NCBI GenBank assembly: GCA_018780365.1
Contig: JADMJR010000124.1
Span: 1 to 41,006 of the forward strand
DNA from: Acidovorax sp.
GTDB lineage: Bacteria > Pseudomonadota > Gammaproteobacteria > Burkholderiales > Burkholderiaceae_C
DNA length: 41,006 nt
Reading direction: 5' to 3'
Shown here piece after piece: positions 9,620 to 17,539 of the stretch. The position numbers were made by a program, and so were the translations under genes. Numbering within the stretch: position 1 is the first letter of the stretch; every line of letters starts with the position of its first letter. A model generated the notes under the pieces. That model worked only from the letters and a program-made list of their open reading frames with translations, did not search any database and was not told the DNA's origin.

Positions 9620-9667
9620 ATGAGAAACCCCTGCAGCGCAGGATGTCCGCCCCGTGATCCGCACCGC

Positions 9668-10159
9668 ATGAAGAGGCGTTTGCGCGTGGGCTCCTCTGGC
9701 AGCTTGAGCCACGGATTCACCTTGCTGGAGCTGCTGGTGGTGCTGGTGGTGGCTGCCATTGCCGTGTCGGTGGTGGGGGTCGGTGGGCAGTCGTTCATGG
9801 AACGGTCTCGCTACCACCAGACCGTGCGCGATGTCGCCAGCCAACTCCAGCAGGCGCGGGCACTCAGCGTGCGGGAGGGGCGGTCTGTCGCCGTCACCTA
9901 CCAGCCTGAAATCCGCAAGCTCCTGATCGATGGGCGGCTGTACCTCGATATCCCCGCCACGTTGCTGGTGCAGTGGGATGCCATCGAGCGCAGTACCAAA
10001 GCGGCGTCTGGGCCTGGTGTCCCGCTCTTTGTGTTCAATGCCGATGGCGGTGCCCGTGGAGGGCGCCTGGCGGTGTTGCGGGGAGGGCAAGGTGTGGTTT
10101 TTCGGGTGAATTGGCTGCTGGGCACGGTGGAGCAAGCTGCTGCCGTGGCCCCGTCATGA
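9668..10159 (+). CDS. gspH: minor pseudopilin GspH
   Basis: A minor pseudopilin, predicted as 163 residues from ATG 9668. The leader MKRRLRVGSSGSLSHG is followed by FTLLELLVVLVVAAIAVSVVG, with cleavage after Gly16 and Glu at mature +5. The body (QQARALSVREGRSVAVTYQ) matches the GspH pattern. The frame stays open upstream through ATG 9620 and TTG 9596, but these sit at the edge of or inside repeat copy A and give atypically long leaders. No clear ribosome-binding site distinguishes them. The stop overlaps gspI in ATGA. Confidence 0.88.
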   Translation: MKRRLRVGSSGSLSHGFTLLELLVVLVVAAIAVSVVGVGGQSFMERSRYHQTVRDVASQLQQARALSVREGRSVAVTYQPEIRKLLIDGRLYLDIPATLLVQWDAIERSTKAASGPGVPLFVFNADGGARGGRLAVLRGGQGVVFRVNWLLGTVEQAAAVAPS

Positions 10160-10620
10160 CGGTGATGAAGCGCTTGCTGCGCTGTTGTGGCCCCTCTTTC
10201 GGCGGACGCAGGCAGGCTGTCCAGGGGCAGTGCCAGCAGGGTTTCAGCCTGCTGGAGGCCCTTGTCGCGATGTCCATTGCCTCCATTGCGCTCGCCAGCC
10301 TTTACCGGACGGTGGGGCAGAGCTCCAAAGGCGTGGTGGATGTGGAGTCGCGGATCGAGGCGGCGCTGGTCGCCCGCTCAGTGCTGGCCAGCAGCACGTT
10401 TGCCGAAGATGCCGAGCGCCAGCCAAATGGCGTTGCGGGGGTTTGGCACTGGCATGTCCAGATGCAGGCGGAGCAGATTCCCTTGCGGGAGGAGGATGGG
10501 CGGCCTGTGCCGGGGGCGCCCTTGCGCGCGGCCAAGATCACCGTCGAAGTTACGCGTGGCAAGGATGGCCCGATGGTCATGACCTGGACCGCCTGGAAAC
10601 CCTACCGGTCAGTGCCATGA
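10156..10620 (+). CDS. gspI: minor pseudopilin GspI
   Basis: A minor pseudopilin of 154 residues that is expected to form the pseudopilus tip with GspJ and GspK. The prepilin site is QQG/FSLLEALVAMSIASIALA, with cleavage after Gly29 and Glu at mature +5. The VARSVLASSTFAED segment is typical of GspI. The leader is rather long (29 residues) and contains three cysteines. The ATG overlaps the gspH stop. An ATGA at its own end suggests that gspJ was once directly coupled, before repeat copy B separated the two. Confidence 0.9.
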   Translation: MTVMKRLLRCCGPSFGGRRQAVQGQCQQGFSLLEALVAMSIASIALASLYRTVGQSSKGVVDVESRIEAALVARSVLASSTFAEDAERQPNGVAGVWHWHVQMQAEQIPLREEDGRPVPGAPLRAAKITVEVTRGKDGPMVMTWTAWKPYRSVP

Positions 10621-10634
10621 ACCGCCTTCTCATG

Positions 10635-10769
10635 CCGGTCTGCATTCAAAAATGTCCATCTGTTCACGCTGAGCCTGTCGAGGCGCCGCGCGAGGCTTCG
10701 CCCCTTCGACAAGCTCAGGACAAGTCCAGCTCAGCCCGAACGGTTCTGATGGATCGGATGCGAATCCGT
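10635..10769 (+). repeat. dispersed palindromic repeat, copy B
   Basis: The ends are the same as in copy A (CCGGTCTGCATTCAAAAA to GCGAATCCGT), with an extra ~18 bases in the core (around CCCCTTCGACAAGCTCAGG). It starts 14 bases after the gspI stop, and its right end overlaps the probable gspJ start codon. The whole copy is open in the gspJ frame, so it could be translated as an N-terminal extension. Confidence 0.85.
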
Positions 10770-11369
10770 CGCAAAAACCGGTCGCGCGGCTTTACCCTGC
10801 TGGAGTTGCTGATTGCCCTGGCCGTCACGGCGGCGGTGGTTGCGCTGATGTTTGCGGGCTTTGGCGTGATCGGCCGCTCTGAGGAGCGCAATCAGCGCGT
10901 GATGGACCGTTCGGAGCGCATGCTGGTGGTCAGCCAGTGGCTGGGGCGCAAATTCGATGCATTGCGGCTGCTCAGCCGGCGGGATGGGAATACCTTTGTC
11001 AATTTTTTCAGTGGCAATGCTGCGGGCGTCATTTGGGTGGCGCCCTTACCGGAGCGCGGCGATGCGGGTGGGCTCTATGTGTTTCGCATGAACCCCTTGC
11101 GCCATGACAACGGCCGTGTCGACCTTTCCGTTGAAGCCGTTCCCTACGACGGTGCGCTCATGGCGCTGGACTGGAGCAGTGCCTTGCGTGAGACGTTGCT
11201 GAGGGATGTGCGCACCCTGCAGTGGTATTACCAGGATGGCCGCACGGGCGAATGGGCGCAGCAGTGGGATGCGTCCAGGGCCGGGTACCCCGCCCGGGTC
11301 CGGGTTGAAATTGCCGACGAACGTGGCGCCTGGCCACCCTTGGTGTTCCCTTTGGCGAGGGCCCGGTGA
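10749..11369 (+). CDS. gspJ: minor pseudopilin GspJ
   Basis: A tip minor pseudopilin of 206 residues from ATG 10749. The leader MDRMRIRRKNRSRG is followed by FTLLELLIALAVTAAVVALM, with cleavage after Gly14 and Glu at mature +5. The C-terminal half (VRTLQWYYQDGRTGEWAQQW) fits GspJ. The start is ambiguous. ATG 10749 and ATG 10758 both lie inside repeat copy B and lack a clear ribosome-binding site. ATG 10617 overlaps the gspI stop as ATGA and gives 44 more residues encoded by the repeat. I chose 10749 for its normal prepilin leader length. Confidence 0.87.
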   Translation: MDRMRIRRKNRSRGFTLLELLIALAVTAAVVALMFAGFGVIGRSEERNQRVMDRSERMLVVSQWLGRKFDALRLLSRRDGNTFVNFFSGNAAGVIWVAPLPERGDAGGLYVFRMNPLRHDNGRVDLSVEAVPYDGALMALDWSSALRETLLRDVRTLQWYYQDGRTGEWAQQWDASRAGYPARVRVEIADERGAWPPLVFPLARAR

Positions 11370-12283
11370 TGGCGCGGCGGATGCACAACGTTCGGGGGGC
11401 TGCGCTGATCATGGTGCTCTGGCTGGTGGCTGCGCTGTCGCTGGTGGTGCTGGCGGGTGCGCGAGGGGTGCGGCAACAAACCCAACGGACAACGCTGGAC
11501 CTGGAGCGCCTGCGCGCGGAGTCTGTGCTGGATGCCGCCATACAGCTGTCCGCACAGCGTTTGCTGCTGGACAGGGGCAAGGACAGCCAGTACCGCATTC
11601 AGCGGCTGTCTTTGGGGCAAAACGACATATGGGTGGAGATCACGCCATCAGGGGGGCTGGTGGACGTGAATGTCGCCAGCGAGGGATTGCTTCAGGCCGT
11701 ATTGCAAAGGGCGGGAGGCCTCTCGCCGGGCGAGGCGGCCATCCTGGCTTCGCGTGTGCGGGACTACATCGATCCTGACGACACCCCCAGTGGGGTGGGA
11801 GGGGCTGAAGCGGCGCAATACCGTGCAGCTGGCTGGCCTTCCATGCCCCGCAATGCGGCGCTGGAGGACCTCTCCGACCTGAAATCGGTGCTGGGAATGA
11901 CGTCGGGGCTCTATGAGATAATAGCGCCCCATTTGGGCATCAACGGGCAGCAACGCATCGAAATTGATTCCGCTCCCCCTGCACTGATCGATGCCCTGAC
12001 GGGCCAGCAGGGTCTTGGGGCGCGCATTCACAAATCCCCACCAGAAATGCGGGCCGGAGTGCTTCTCTCTGGAGCTGCCGCCGAATTTTTTACGCCTGCT
12101 CGCTCATCAGGGGGGCAGACCACGCGTTTGCGGGCATTCGCCCAGGCCGAAGGCGACCGTTGGTGGCAGCGCGAGGTATGGATCGACCTCAGCGAACGCC
12201 CGGACGCATTGACACCTTGGACAACGCGCTCGGTAGAGCCAACACGTCGCTTTAACAAGCCGGAACAGGAATTCAAGCCATGA
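11369..12283 (+). CDS. gspK: minor pseudopilin GspK
   Basis: A large minor pseudopilin of 304 residues that caps the pseudopilus. The leader MARRMHNVRG is followed by AALIMVLWLVAALSLVVLA. There is no Glu at mature +5 (Met15 instead), as is normal for GspK, the tip subunit. The inserted helical domain is recognisable from SRVRDYIDPDDTPSGVGG and DLKSVLGMTSGLYEII. ATG 11369 shares one base with the gspJ stop; GTG 11366 is an alternative. The stop overlaps gspL in ATGA. Confidence 0.92.
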   Translation: MARRMHNVRGAALIMVLWLVAALSLVVLAGARGVRQQTQRTTLDLERLRAESVLDAAIQLSAQRLLLDRGKDSQYRIQRLSLGQNDIWVEITPSGGLVDVNVASEGLLQAVLQRAGGLSPGEAAILASRVRDYIDPDDTPSGVGGAEAAQYRAAGWPSMPRNAALEDLSDLKSVLGMTSGLYEIIAPHLGINGQQRIEIDSAPPALIDALTGQQGLGARIHKSPPEMRAGVLLSGAAAEFFTPARSSGGQTTRLRAFAQAEGDRWWQREVWIDLSERPDALTPWTTRSVEPTRRFNKPEQEFKP

Positions 12284-13281
12284 CAGGTTGGGGTCAGCTA
12301 TCTCTTCGTGTGCAAGCCGCGCTTGATCGGCTTGCGTGGGGCTTTGGTGATCTCAAGCGGGTGCTGATGGAGCATGGTGCCTGGCCTGCAGGCGCAAAAG
12401 TGGCCGTGGCTTCCGACGGAGCGCGCTGGTCGGTGACCGGTCATCGTCTGCGCAAATTGTCTGGCAGCCGCAAGGCGGTGGGCTTGCTGATGCCAGAGCC
12501 TGAATGCCTGTGGGGTAGCGTGCAATTGCCCTCCATGCCGCGCAAAGCCCTGGGGGGGGCTGTGGAGGAGGCGCTCTGGCGTGTGTCCCCTTTGCCCCCA
12601 GACCAGATCGTGGCGGCTTGGCGGGCCGAGCCCGATGCCAAGGGCGGATGGGCGGTGCAGTGGGGCGTGTGCCGGCGCAGTGCGCGGGACCAACTGCTGG
12701 CCCAGCATGGGCTTGCCGACGATGCGGCTGTTTTTCTGGTGCACCAGGGCCGGGCTCTGCCTGTGCGTGGCAAGGCTTGGCTTCAGCAGCGCAGCCGCCA
12801 GGGATGGGCGGATGGTGCCGCCATCGGATTGCTGCTGCTTTTGTTGGTGGCACTTTCGCTGCCCGCGCTCATGCCTCTGGTGCTGAAACGCCAGGCAGTG
12901 GTGAAGGCGGTTGAGCATGTCAACATGTTGGTGCCCAAGGCGGCGCCCTTGCGCCAAAAAATGGATGAACTGCGCCGCCAGGCCGACATGGCGGAAGACC
13001 TGCGCAAGAACATCAGCACGGACCTTCCACTGGCCAGCGTGACGGATGCGCTCTCTGCCGTTTTGCCTGGCGACACCTGGCTTGACCGTATCGAAATCAA
13101 TGGCAACGAAATTCGCATGACGGGCCTGACATCCAACGCCACGGAACTTGTTGCGCACTTGGGGCGTCAGCCAACGCTGGCCGATGTACGCGCGACAGCG
13201 GCCAACGTGCGTGAGGGCCAGTTGAACAAGGAGCGCTTCACTTTCGAGATGCGTTGGCGTGGTGAAGGAGCAAAACCATGA
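12280..13281 (+). CDS. gspL: type II secretion protein GspL
   Basis: A bitopic inner-membrane protein that recruits the GspE ATPase and partners GspM. The 333-residue product has a cytoplasmic N-terminal region (to ~180), one membrane span at ~183-207 (AAIGLLLLLLVALSLP), then a periplasmic coiled region and a PilN-like ferredoxin-fold end (DTWLDRIEINGNEIRMTG). It is shorter than the ~400 residues of enteric GspL, and the actin-like motifs are hard to see. Identity rests on position and topology plus the PilN-like tail. ATGA overlaps on both sides imply coupling with gspK and gspM. Confidence 0.8.
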   Translation: MTGWGQLSLRVQAALDRLAWGFGDLKRVLMEHGAWPAGAKVAVASDGARWSVTGHRLRKLSGSRKAVGLLMPEPECLWGSVQLPSMPRKALGGAVEEALWRVSPLPPDQIVAAWRAEPDAKGGWAVQWGVCRRSARDQLLAQHGLADDAAVFLVHQGRALPVRGKAWLQQRSRQGWADGAAIGLLLLLLVALSLPALMPLVLKRQAVVKAVEHVNMLVPKAAPLRQKMDELRRQADMAEDLRKNISTDLPLASVTDALSAVLPGDTWLDRIEINGNEIRMTGLTSNATELVAHLGRQPTLADVRATAANVREGQLNKERFTFEMRWRGEGAKP

Positions 13282-13832
13282 GCTTGAATATTTGGTTGCG
13301 CCGCTCGGTGGTTGTCCTTTTGGTGGCGTTTTTGGGGGGGCTCGCGTGTGCGGCCTTGGCTTATCGAACCCTCTGGGTGCGCTATGACAATGCGCTGCAG
13401 CAACTGGAGCCCCGCAGCGAGCGGTTGGAAGGTGTCGTGAATGCGGGCGCCGACATCGAAACCCTCTTGGGCTCAGCCAGTGGTGCGGTGGCTCCGTGGC
13501 TGCACCCTGCCGGAGAGGCCGCACAGAACGACGTGCAGCAGAAACTTCGCCAGATGATCGTGGCCTCGGGCAGTACGCTGGTTTCCTCCCAGGTCGCTCT
13601 GGAGCCAGGGGCGGATGGCAAGTTGGCGCGCATCCGCCTGACAGCCACCATCAGCGGTGAGTGGCCCAAGCTCGTGGGCTTCATGGAAAACCTGCAAATG
13701 CACCGCCCGCCGTTCTGGGTGCGTACCGCCAATATCACCCGCGACGGGGCCAGCTCGGGTGCTGGGCCGCAGAGCGCCCGCCTGGCCCTGCAGTTGGAGG
13801 CGCCCTTGGTGCCAGAGAAGGCCACGCCATGA
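13278..13832 (+). CDS. gspM: type II secretion protein GspM (PilO-like)
   Basis: A bitopic inner-membrane protein of 184 residues with a span at ~10-29 (VVVLLVAFLGGLACAALA). A coiled segment (RYDNALQQLEPRSERLEGVV) follows, and then a ferredoxin-like periplasmic domain (KLVGFMENLQMHRPPFWVRT) resembling the T2SSM_b/PilO type. It should dimerise with the GspL product and link the platform to the periplasm. It starts within the end of gspL (ATGA), and the next gene starts inside its own end. Confidence 0.82.
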   Translation: MSLNIWLRRSVVVLLVAFLGGLACAALAYRTLWVRYDNALQQLEPRSERLEGVVNAGADIETLLGSASGAVAPWLHPAGEAAQNDVQQKLRQMIVASGSTLVSSQVALEPGADGKLARIRLTATISGEWPKLVGFMENLQMHRPPFWVRTANITRDGASSGAGPQSARLALQLEAPLVPEKATP

Positions 13833-14347
13833 TGCTCAAGCCCTGGTATCTCGGCCCGGTGCTGGCCGTCGCCGCCCTGGCTGCAAGTGCCTATTGGTGG
13901 CAAGCCGAAAAAGACCGCTGGACACCCCCCGAGGCGCGCCGCCCCGACCTGCCCAAGGTGGAGTCCTTGCCGCAGTCGGTGCCGGTGCGTGCCAGGCAGG
14001 CGGTGGAGCGCCCCTTGTTCTGGGTGTCGCGCCGGCCCTTGGATGTGGACGACAAAAAGGGCAGCCTGGCGCGTGAGCTGACCCAGTCGCGCTTGACGGC
14101 GGTGCTGGAGTCCGGAGGCCAGCGTGTGGCCATCCTGCAGCGCGCGGACGGCAGCACCCTCAAGATCACCACAGAGACACAGCCCTGGCGCATCGTGTCC
14201 TTCGACGGCCGCAAGGCCACATTCGTATCTGCGGACGACGGGCGCGTGGAGCGGTCGCTGGAGGCAGGAAGCCCCACCGCTGCGGCGGTCATCAAGGCCG
14301 GCGGCCCGCTCGGTGACCGCGCGCGCAACCCTGCAGCAAGCCAGTAA
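13829..14347 (+). CDS. XpsN/GspC-like secretion protein
   Basis: A small bitopic protein of 172 residues with one N-terminal span (VLAVAALAASAYWW). A proline-rich linker (residues ~30-55) and a compact domain follow, including LTAVLESGGQRVAILQRADG. This layout resembles the homology region of GspC or PilP, which contacts the secretin N0 domain. In the same position before gspD, the Xanthomonas cluster has xpsN. No PDZ domain is present, unlike enteric GspC. I propose that it is the inner-membrane to secretin connector. The name is based on position and layout. Confidence 0.6.
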   Translation: MMLKPWYLGPVLAVAALAASAYWWQAEKDRWTPPEARRPDLPKVESLPQSVPVRARQAVERPLFWVSRRPLDVDDKKGSLARELTQSRLTAVLESGGQRVAILQRADGSTLKITTETQPWRIVSFDGRKATFVSADDGRVERSLEAGSPTAAAVIKAGGPLGDRARNPAASQ

Positions 14348-14388
14348 GTGGCTGCAGCGCACCCCCAAATATTGTGGAGTTACCCCTT

Positions 14389-16845
14389 ATGAACATTCGG
14401 CCTTCCATCCTTTTGCTGGCGCTGCTGGCCTCGGGCTGTGCCAGCACGCGGGGTGGTCCCGCTTCGACTTCGCTGCCTGAGCCTGCGCCCGTCGCGGCGA
14501 CCAGTGCCGCCGTTGGTGGCGGTGGTGCCGGTGGCACCAAGGAGCCCGCCCAGGCATCTGCGTCTGCGGCCGTGCTGCAGCCTGCAGCCGCCCGCACGCC
14601 CGAGGTGGCCGCAACGTCGGCCATAGAGTCCGAGGGCAAGCGGCCCTCTGCGGGCTCCCGCCTGTTTCCTGGGAATGACCAGCTTTTCAAGCGCACCATG
14701 GCGCCCCGTGTAGACCCCGTCCTCGCCCAGGGGGACAAGGTCGCCCTTAACTTCGAGAACGTCACGGTGGGCAATCTTGCCACCGCTTTGCTGGGTGATC
14801 TGCTCAAGCTCAACTACACCATTGATGCGGGTGGTGAGACGGTGGTGAGCCTGCACACGCGCCAGCCGCTGTTGCGCAGCCAGGTGCTGGATGTGCTGGA
14901 CGCCGTGCTTTTGCCGCACGACCTGGCCATCGTCCGCGACAACGCGGGGGTCTACCACGTCACCAAGCGCACGGTCACCCTGGGCGCGCGCCCGGTTGTG
15001 GGCGCGTCCAACTTCAAGGACCTGTCGGGCTCCGGCACCGTCATCGTTCCGTTGAACCATATTGCAGCGGCCGAAATGGCCAAGATACTGGCGCCTATCG
15101 CCCCCAGGGAGGCGATTGTCTATGTGGACAGCATGCGCAACCTGCTGGTGCTGCAGGGCAGCAAGGCCCAGTTGGGCGGATGGCTGGAGATGGTGGAAGC
15201 CTTTGATGTGGACTTCCTCTCCGGTATGTCGCTGGGCGTGTTCGTTCTAGAGAATGCCAACGTCAATGTGGTGCGCGACGCTCTGCAGGCCATGCTGGGT
15301 ACCGACAAGTCGGCAGACCCCTATGGCGGTGCCAGCCCTGCCGCGCCGGCCGGTGCAGCCCCGGGTGCCGCTGGTGCGGCTCCAGGGGGCGGTGCTGCAG
15401 GCGCCTCCGCGCAGGTGGCCAGCCCCCTGGGCGGGCTCATCCGGGTGTTTCCGGTGGAGCGGCTCAACGCCTTGGTTGTGGTCACGCCCCGTGCGCACCT
15501 GTTGACCCAGGTCGAAACCTGGGTCCGGCGCCTGGACCGACCGACCGACACGCTGGAAGCCAGCCTGTTTGTCTACCCCGTCCAGAATGGCTCCGCACTG
15601 CAGCTGGCGGAAATGCTCAATGGCCTGTTTGGCGGGCAGCCTGCGCAGGCAAAGTCGGGTGGTGGGGTGGCGGGTGGCTCTGCGCCGACGCAGTTCACCC
15701 AGGGTGCAGGCACTGGTGGCTCTGGGCTCAACTCCGGCAGCATGGGCGGCACGAGCCCCTTGGGCGGAACCAGCTCGGGTACGGGCGCCGGCGCCGGCAC
15801 GGGTTCTGCAGGGGGCTCCGGCTTTCAGGCCATGGGAAACAACAAGACCTCGCCCAACAACGCCTCGCTCACGTCCAGCAGCCAGCTGGACGGCAACGTG
15901 CGTGTGGTGGCTGACGAAAAGCGCAATGCCCTGCTCATCCGCGCCCCGCGCACCGAGTACCGCCGCATTGAGCAGGCGCTGCGCGAACTGGACAAGGCCC
16001 CCTCCCAGGTGCTGATCGAAGCCAGCATCGTGGAGGTCAGCCTCACGGGCAACCTTCAATATGGCGTGGAATGGTTCGTGCAAAACAGCATCTCGGGTGG
16101 CCGCGAAGGGCAGGCCCTGCTGAACATGCGGGATTCGGGTGTGATTGCCCCCCGGCAGCCAGGGTTCTCGTACACCATCCTCAACAAGGCGGGTGTTGTG
16201 CGTGCCACGCTCAATGCGCTGGCTGAGAAATCCCAGGTGCGCCTGCTGTCCAGCCCCTCGGTGCTGGTGCTGAACAACCACAATGCCACCATCCAGGTGG
16301 GGCAGCAGCAGCCGATCAAAAGCTCCACCTCGGTCACCACGGGCAACCTGGTGACCGAGTCCATCACCTATAAAGACACAGGCGTGATGCTTTCCGTGAC
16401 GCCCTCGGTCAATGCGGGGGGGTTGATCACCATGGACATCTCGCAGCAGGTCACAGACGTGGGGGAGGCAGACTCTGCCACAGGCCAGCGTGCGTTCCTG
16501 ACGCGCCAGATCCAGACCCGGGTGGCCGTGCGCTCTGGCGAACCCATTGTGCTGGGGGGGTTGATCCGTGAAAACGACACCACCGGCCGCAGCGGTGTGC
16601 CCCTGCTCTCCAGCCTCCCGGTGGTTGGAGCCTTGTTTGGCAACACCACCAACAACAACAATCGCACCGAGTTGCTGGTGTTGCTGACCCCGCGCGCGCT
16701 GGAAGACGACGACGCACTGCGCAGCGCCAGCGCCGAACTGCGCCAGCGCATGCGCGCCATGTCTTTGCAGTCGGCCCCGTCGATGCCGCGCAATGAAGCA
16801 GAAGTGCCCGCCGCACAATCCGCACAACCCCAGCTTCCGCGCTGA
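14389..16845 (+). CDS. gspD: type II secretion secretin GspD, probable lipoprotein
   Basis: The outer-membrane gated channel, 818 residues. ATG 14389 is preceded by GGAG at a good distance; an upstream GTG at 14374 is less likely. The N-terminus MNIRPSILLLALLASGC resembles a lipoprotein signal with Cys17. The order is N0 (NFENVTVGNLATALLG), then N1-N3 repeats (IVPLNHIAAAEMAKILAPI, VFVLENANVNVVRDAL), then the secretin core (VLIEASIVEVSLTGNLQYG, VPLLSSLPVVGALFG, TELLVLLTPR). Two long Gly/Ala/Ser-rich inserts (residues ~310-345 and ~425-490) lie in the periplasmic part. The gene ends the secretion operon. Confidence 0.94.
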   Translation: MNIRPSILLLALLASGCASTRGGPASTSLPEPAPVAATSAAVGGGGAGGTKEPAQASASAAVLQPAAARTPEVAATSAIESEGKRPSAGSRLFPGNDQLFKRTMAPRVDPVLAQGDKVALNFENVTVGNLATALLGDLLKLNYTIDAGGETVVSLHTRQPLLRSQVLDVLDAVLLPHDLAIVRDNAGVYHVTKRTVTLGARPVVGASNFKDLSGSGTVIVPLNHIAAAEMAKILAPIAPREAIVYVDSMRNLLVLQGSKAQLGGWLEMVEAFDVDFLSGMSLGVFVLENANVNVVRDALQAMLGTDKSADPYGGASPAAPAGAAPGAAGAAPGGGAAGASAQVASPLGGLIRVFPVERLNALVVVTPRAHLLTQVETWVRRLDRPTDTLEASLFVYPVQNGSALQLAEMLNGLFGGQPAQAKSGGGVAGGSAPTQFTQGAGTGGSGLNSGSMGGTSPLGGTSSGTGAGAGTGSAGGSGFQAMGNNKTSPNNASLTSSSQLDGNVRVVADEKRNALLIRAPRTEYRRIEQALRELDKAPSQVLIEASIVEVSLTGNLQYGVEWFVQNSISGGREGQALLNMRDSGVIAPRQPGFSYTILNKAGVVRATLNALAEKSQVRLLSSPSVLVLNNHNATIQVGQQQPIKSSTSVTTGNLVTESITYKDTGVMLSVTPSVNAGGLITMDISQQVTDVGEADSATGQRAFLTRQIQTRVAVRSGEPIVLGGLIRENDTTGRSGVPLLSSLPVVGALFGNTTNNNNRTELLVLLTPRALEDDDALRSASAELRQRMRAMSLQSAPSMPRNEAEVPAAQSAQPQLPR

Positions 16846-16909
16846 GCAAAAAATATAGCTAGTTAGTTAGTGGACGCTCAGCCACACCCCATTTTCTAGG
16901 AGAATATGC

Positions 16910-17350
16910 ATGAAATTGCCTATGTTTCAACGTCGTCGCATGCTGGGTCGCCTGGCTTTGCCTGTTCTGGCTGCACTGGCCGTTGGGTTGACCGGGTGTG
17001 CCTCTAGTGCGCCTACACCCGCAAAAGACCGTGAGGTTCTCTTGCAGCGTGCCACGGTGTTCTGGAAATCGGTGCAAGACAACGATGCGGTCACGTCATG
17101 GAACTACGAGGAGTTATCCAAGAAGCCGGGCTGGACCTTGCAGGCTTACTTGAAGCGCGAGGGCATTCTTTACCAGGCGGTTCAGGTGTTGGAGGTTCGC
17201 TCGCTGGAGGGTGATCGTGCGGTAGTGGATGTGAAGGTTACCTATTCGATTCCTGTGCTGCGCATGATGGACCAGGAAGTGGTGTTGAAGGATGAATGGG
17301 TGCGGCTGGATGGGGCGTGGTACCACGCAGACCGCAAGAGCGTGCTTTGA
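16910..17350 (+). CDS. small lipoprotein of unknown function
   Basis: A 146-residue protein with a classic lipoprotein signal: positively charged N-terminus, hydrophobic stretch and LTGC with Cys30. After a short linker come ~110 residues (LQRATVFWKSVQDNDAVTSW, then GDRAVVDVKVTYSIPVLRMM). Alternating strands and a YEELS helix suggest an NTF2-like or cystatin-like alpha+beta fold. I do not recognise the family. AGGAGA at 16898-16903 is a strong ribosome-binding site. It lies between the secretin and the abundant secreted protein, so a role as accessory factor or pilotin-like lipoprotein for the secretin is possible but unproven. Confidence 0.75.
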   Translation: MKLPMFQRRRMLGRLALPVLAALAVGLTGCASSAPTPAKDREVLLQRATVFWKSVQDNDAVTSWNYEELSKKPGWTLQAYLKREGILYQAVQVLEVRSLEGDRAVVDVKVTYSIPVLRMMDQEVVLKDEWVRLDGAWYHADRKSVL

Positions 17351-17426
17351 GGGCTGGAAACACCGGTGTGCTTCGTTGTGTTGCTGCAACAAAACATGGG
17401 TGAAAAAAATGAAAGTGATGCAAGGA

Positions 17427-17455
17427 TTGAAAACCCTGTGTTCACGGGCTAAGAT
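17427..17455 (+). promoter_or_regulatory. strong sigma70 promoter of the secreted-protein gene
   Basis: TTGAAA at 17427-17432, a 17-base spacer and TAAGAT at 17450-17455 form the best sigma70 promoter I found in the window. Transcription should start near 17461-17463, giving a leader of about 78 bases. The gene it drives also has biased codons and a good ribosome-binding site. Confidence 0.75.
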
Positions 17456-17459
17456 ACTC

Positions 17460-17489
17460 GCAGCCCAAACGGTTTGACGGATGGGTTGC
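17460..17489 (+). promoter_or_regulatory. 5' stem-loop in the leader of the secreted-protein mRNA
   Basis: GCAGCCC (17460-17466) can pair with GGGTTGC (17483-17489) with one G-U pair, and AAACGGTTT inside is itself a small palindrome. The predicted transcription start falls at its left edge. A hairpin at the 5' end can stabilise a message against decay, as known for ompA-type leaders. This role is inferred. Confidence 0.4.
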
Positions 17490-17539
17490 ACAGCCCGCAA
17501 GGGTGGGAAGCTTCCTTCTTTTTTCTAAGGACATTTAAG

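Noticed and set aside
15247..16827. 526-codon minus-strand open frame opposite gspD
   Set aside because: It lies opposite the secretin core domain and has no plausible start signal or family.
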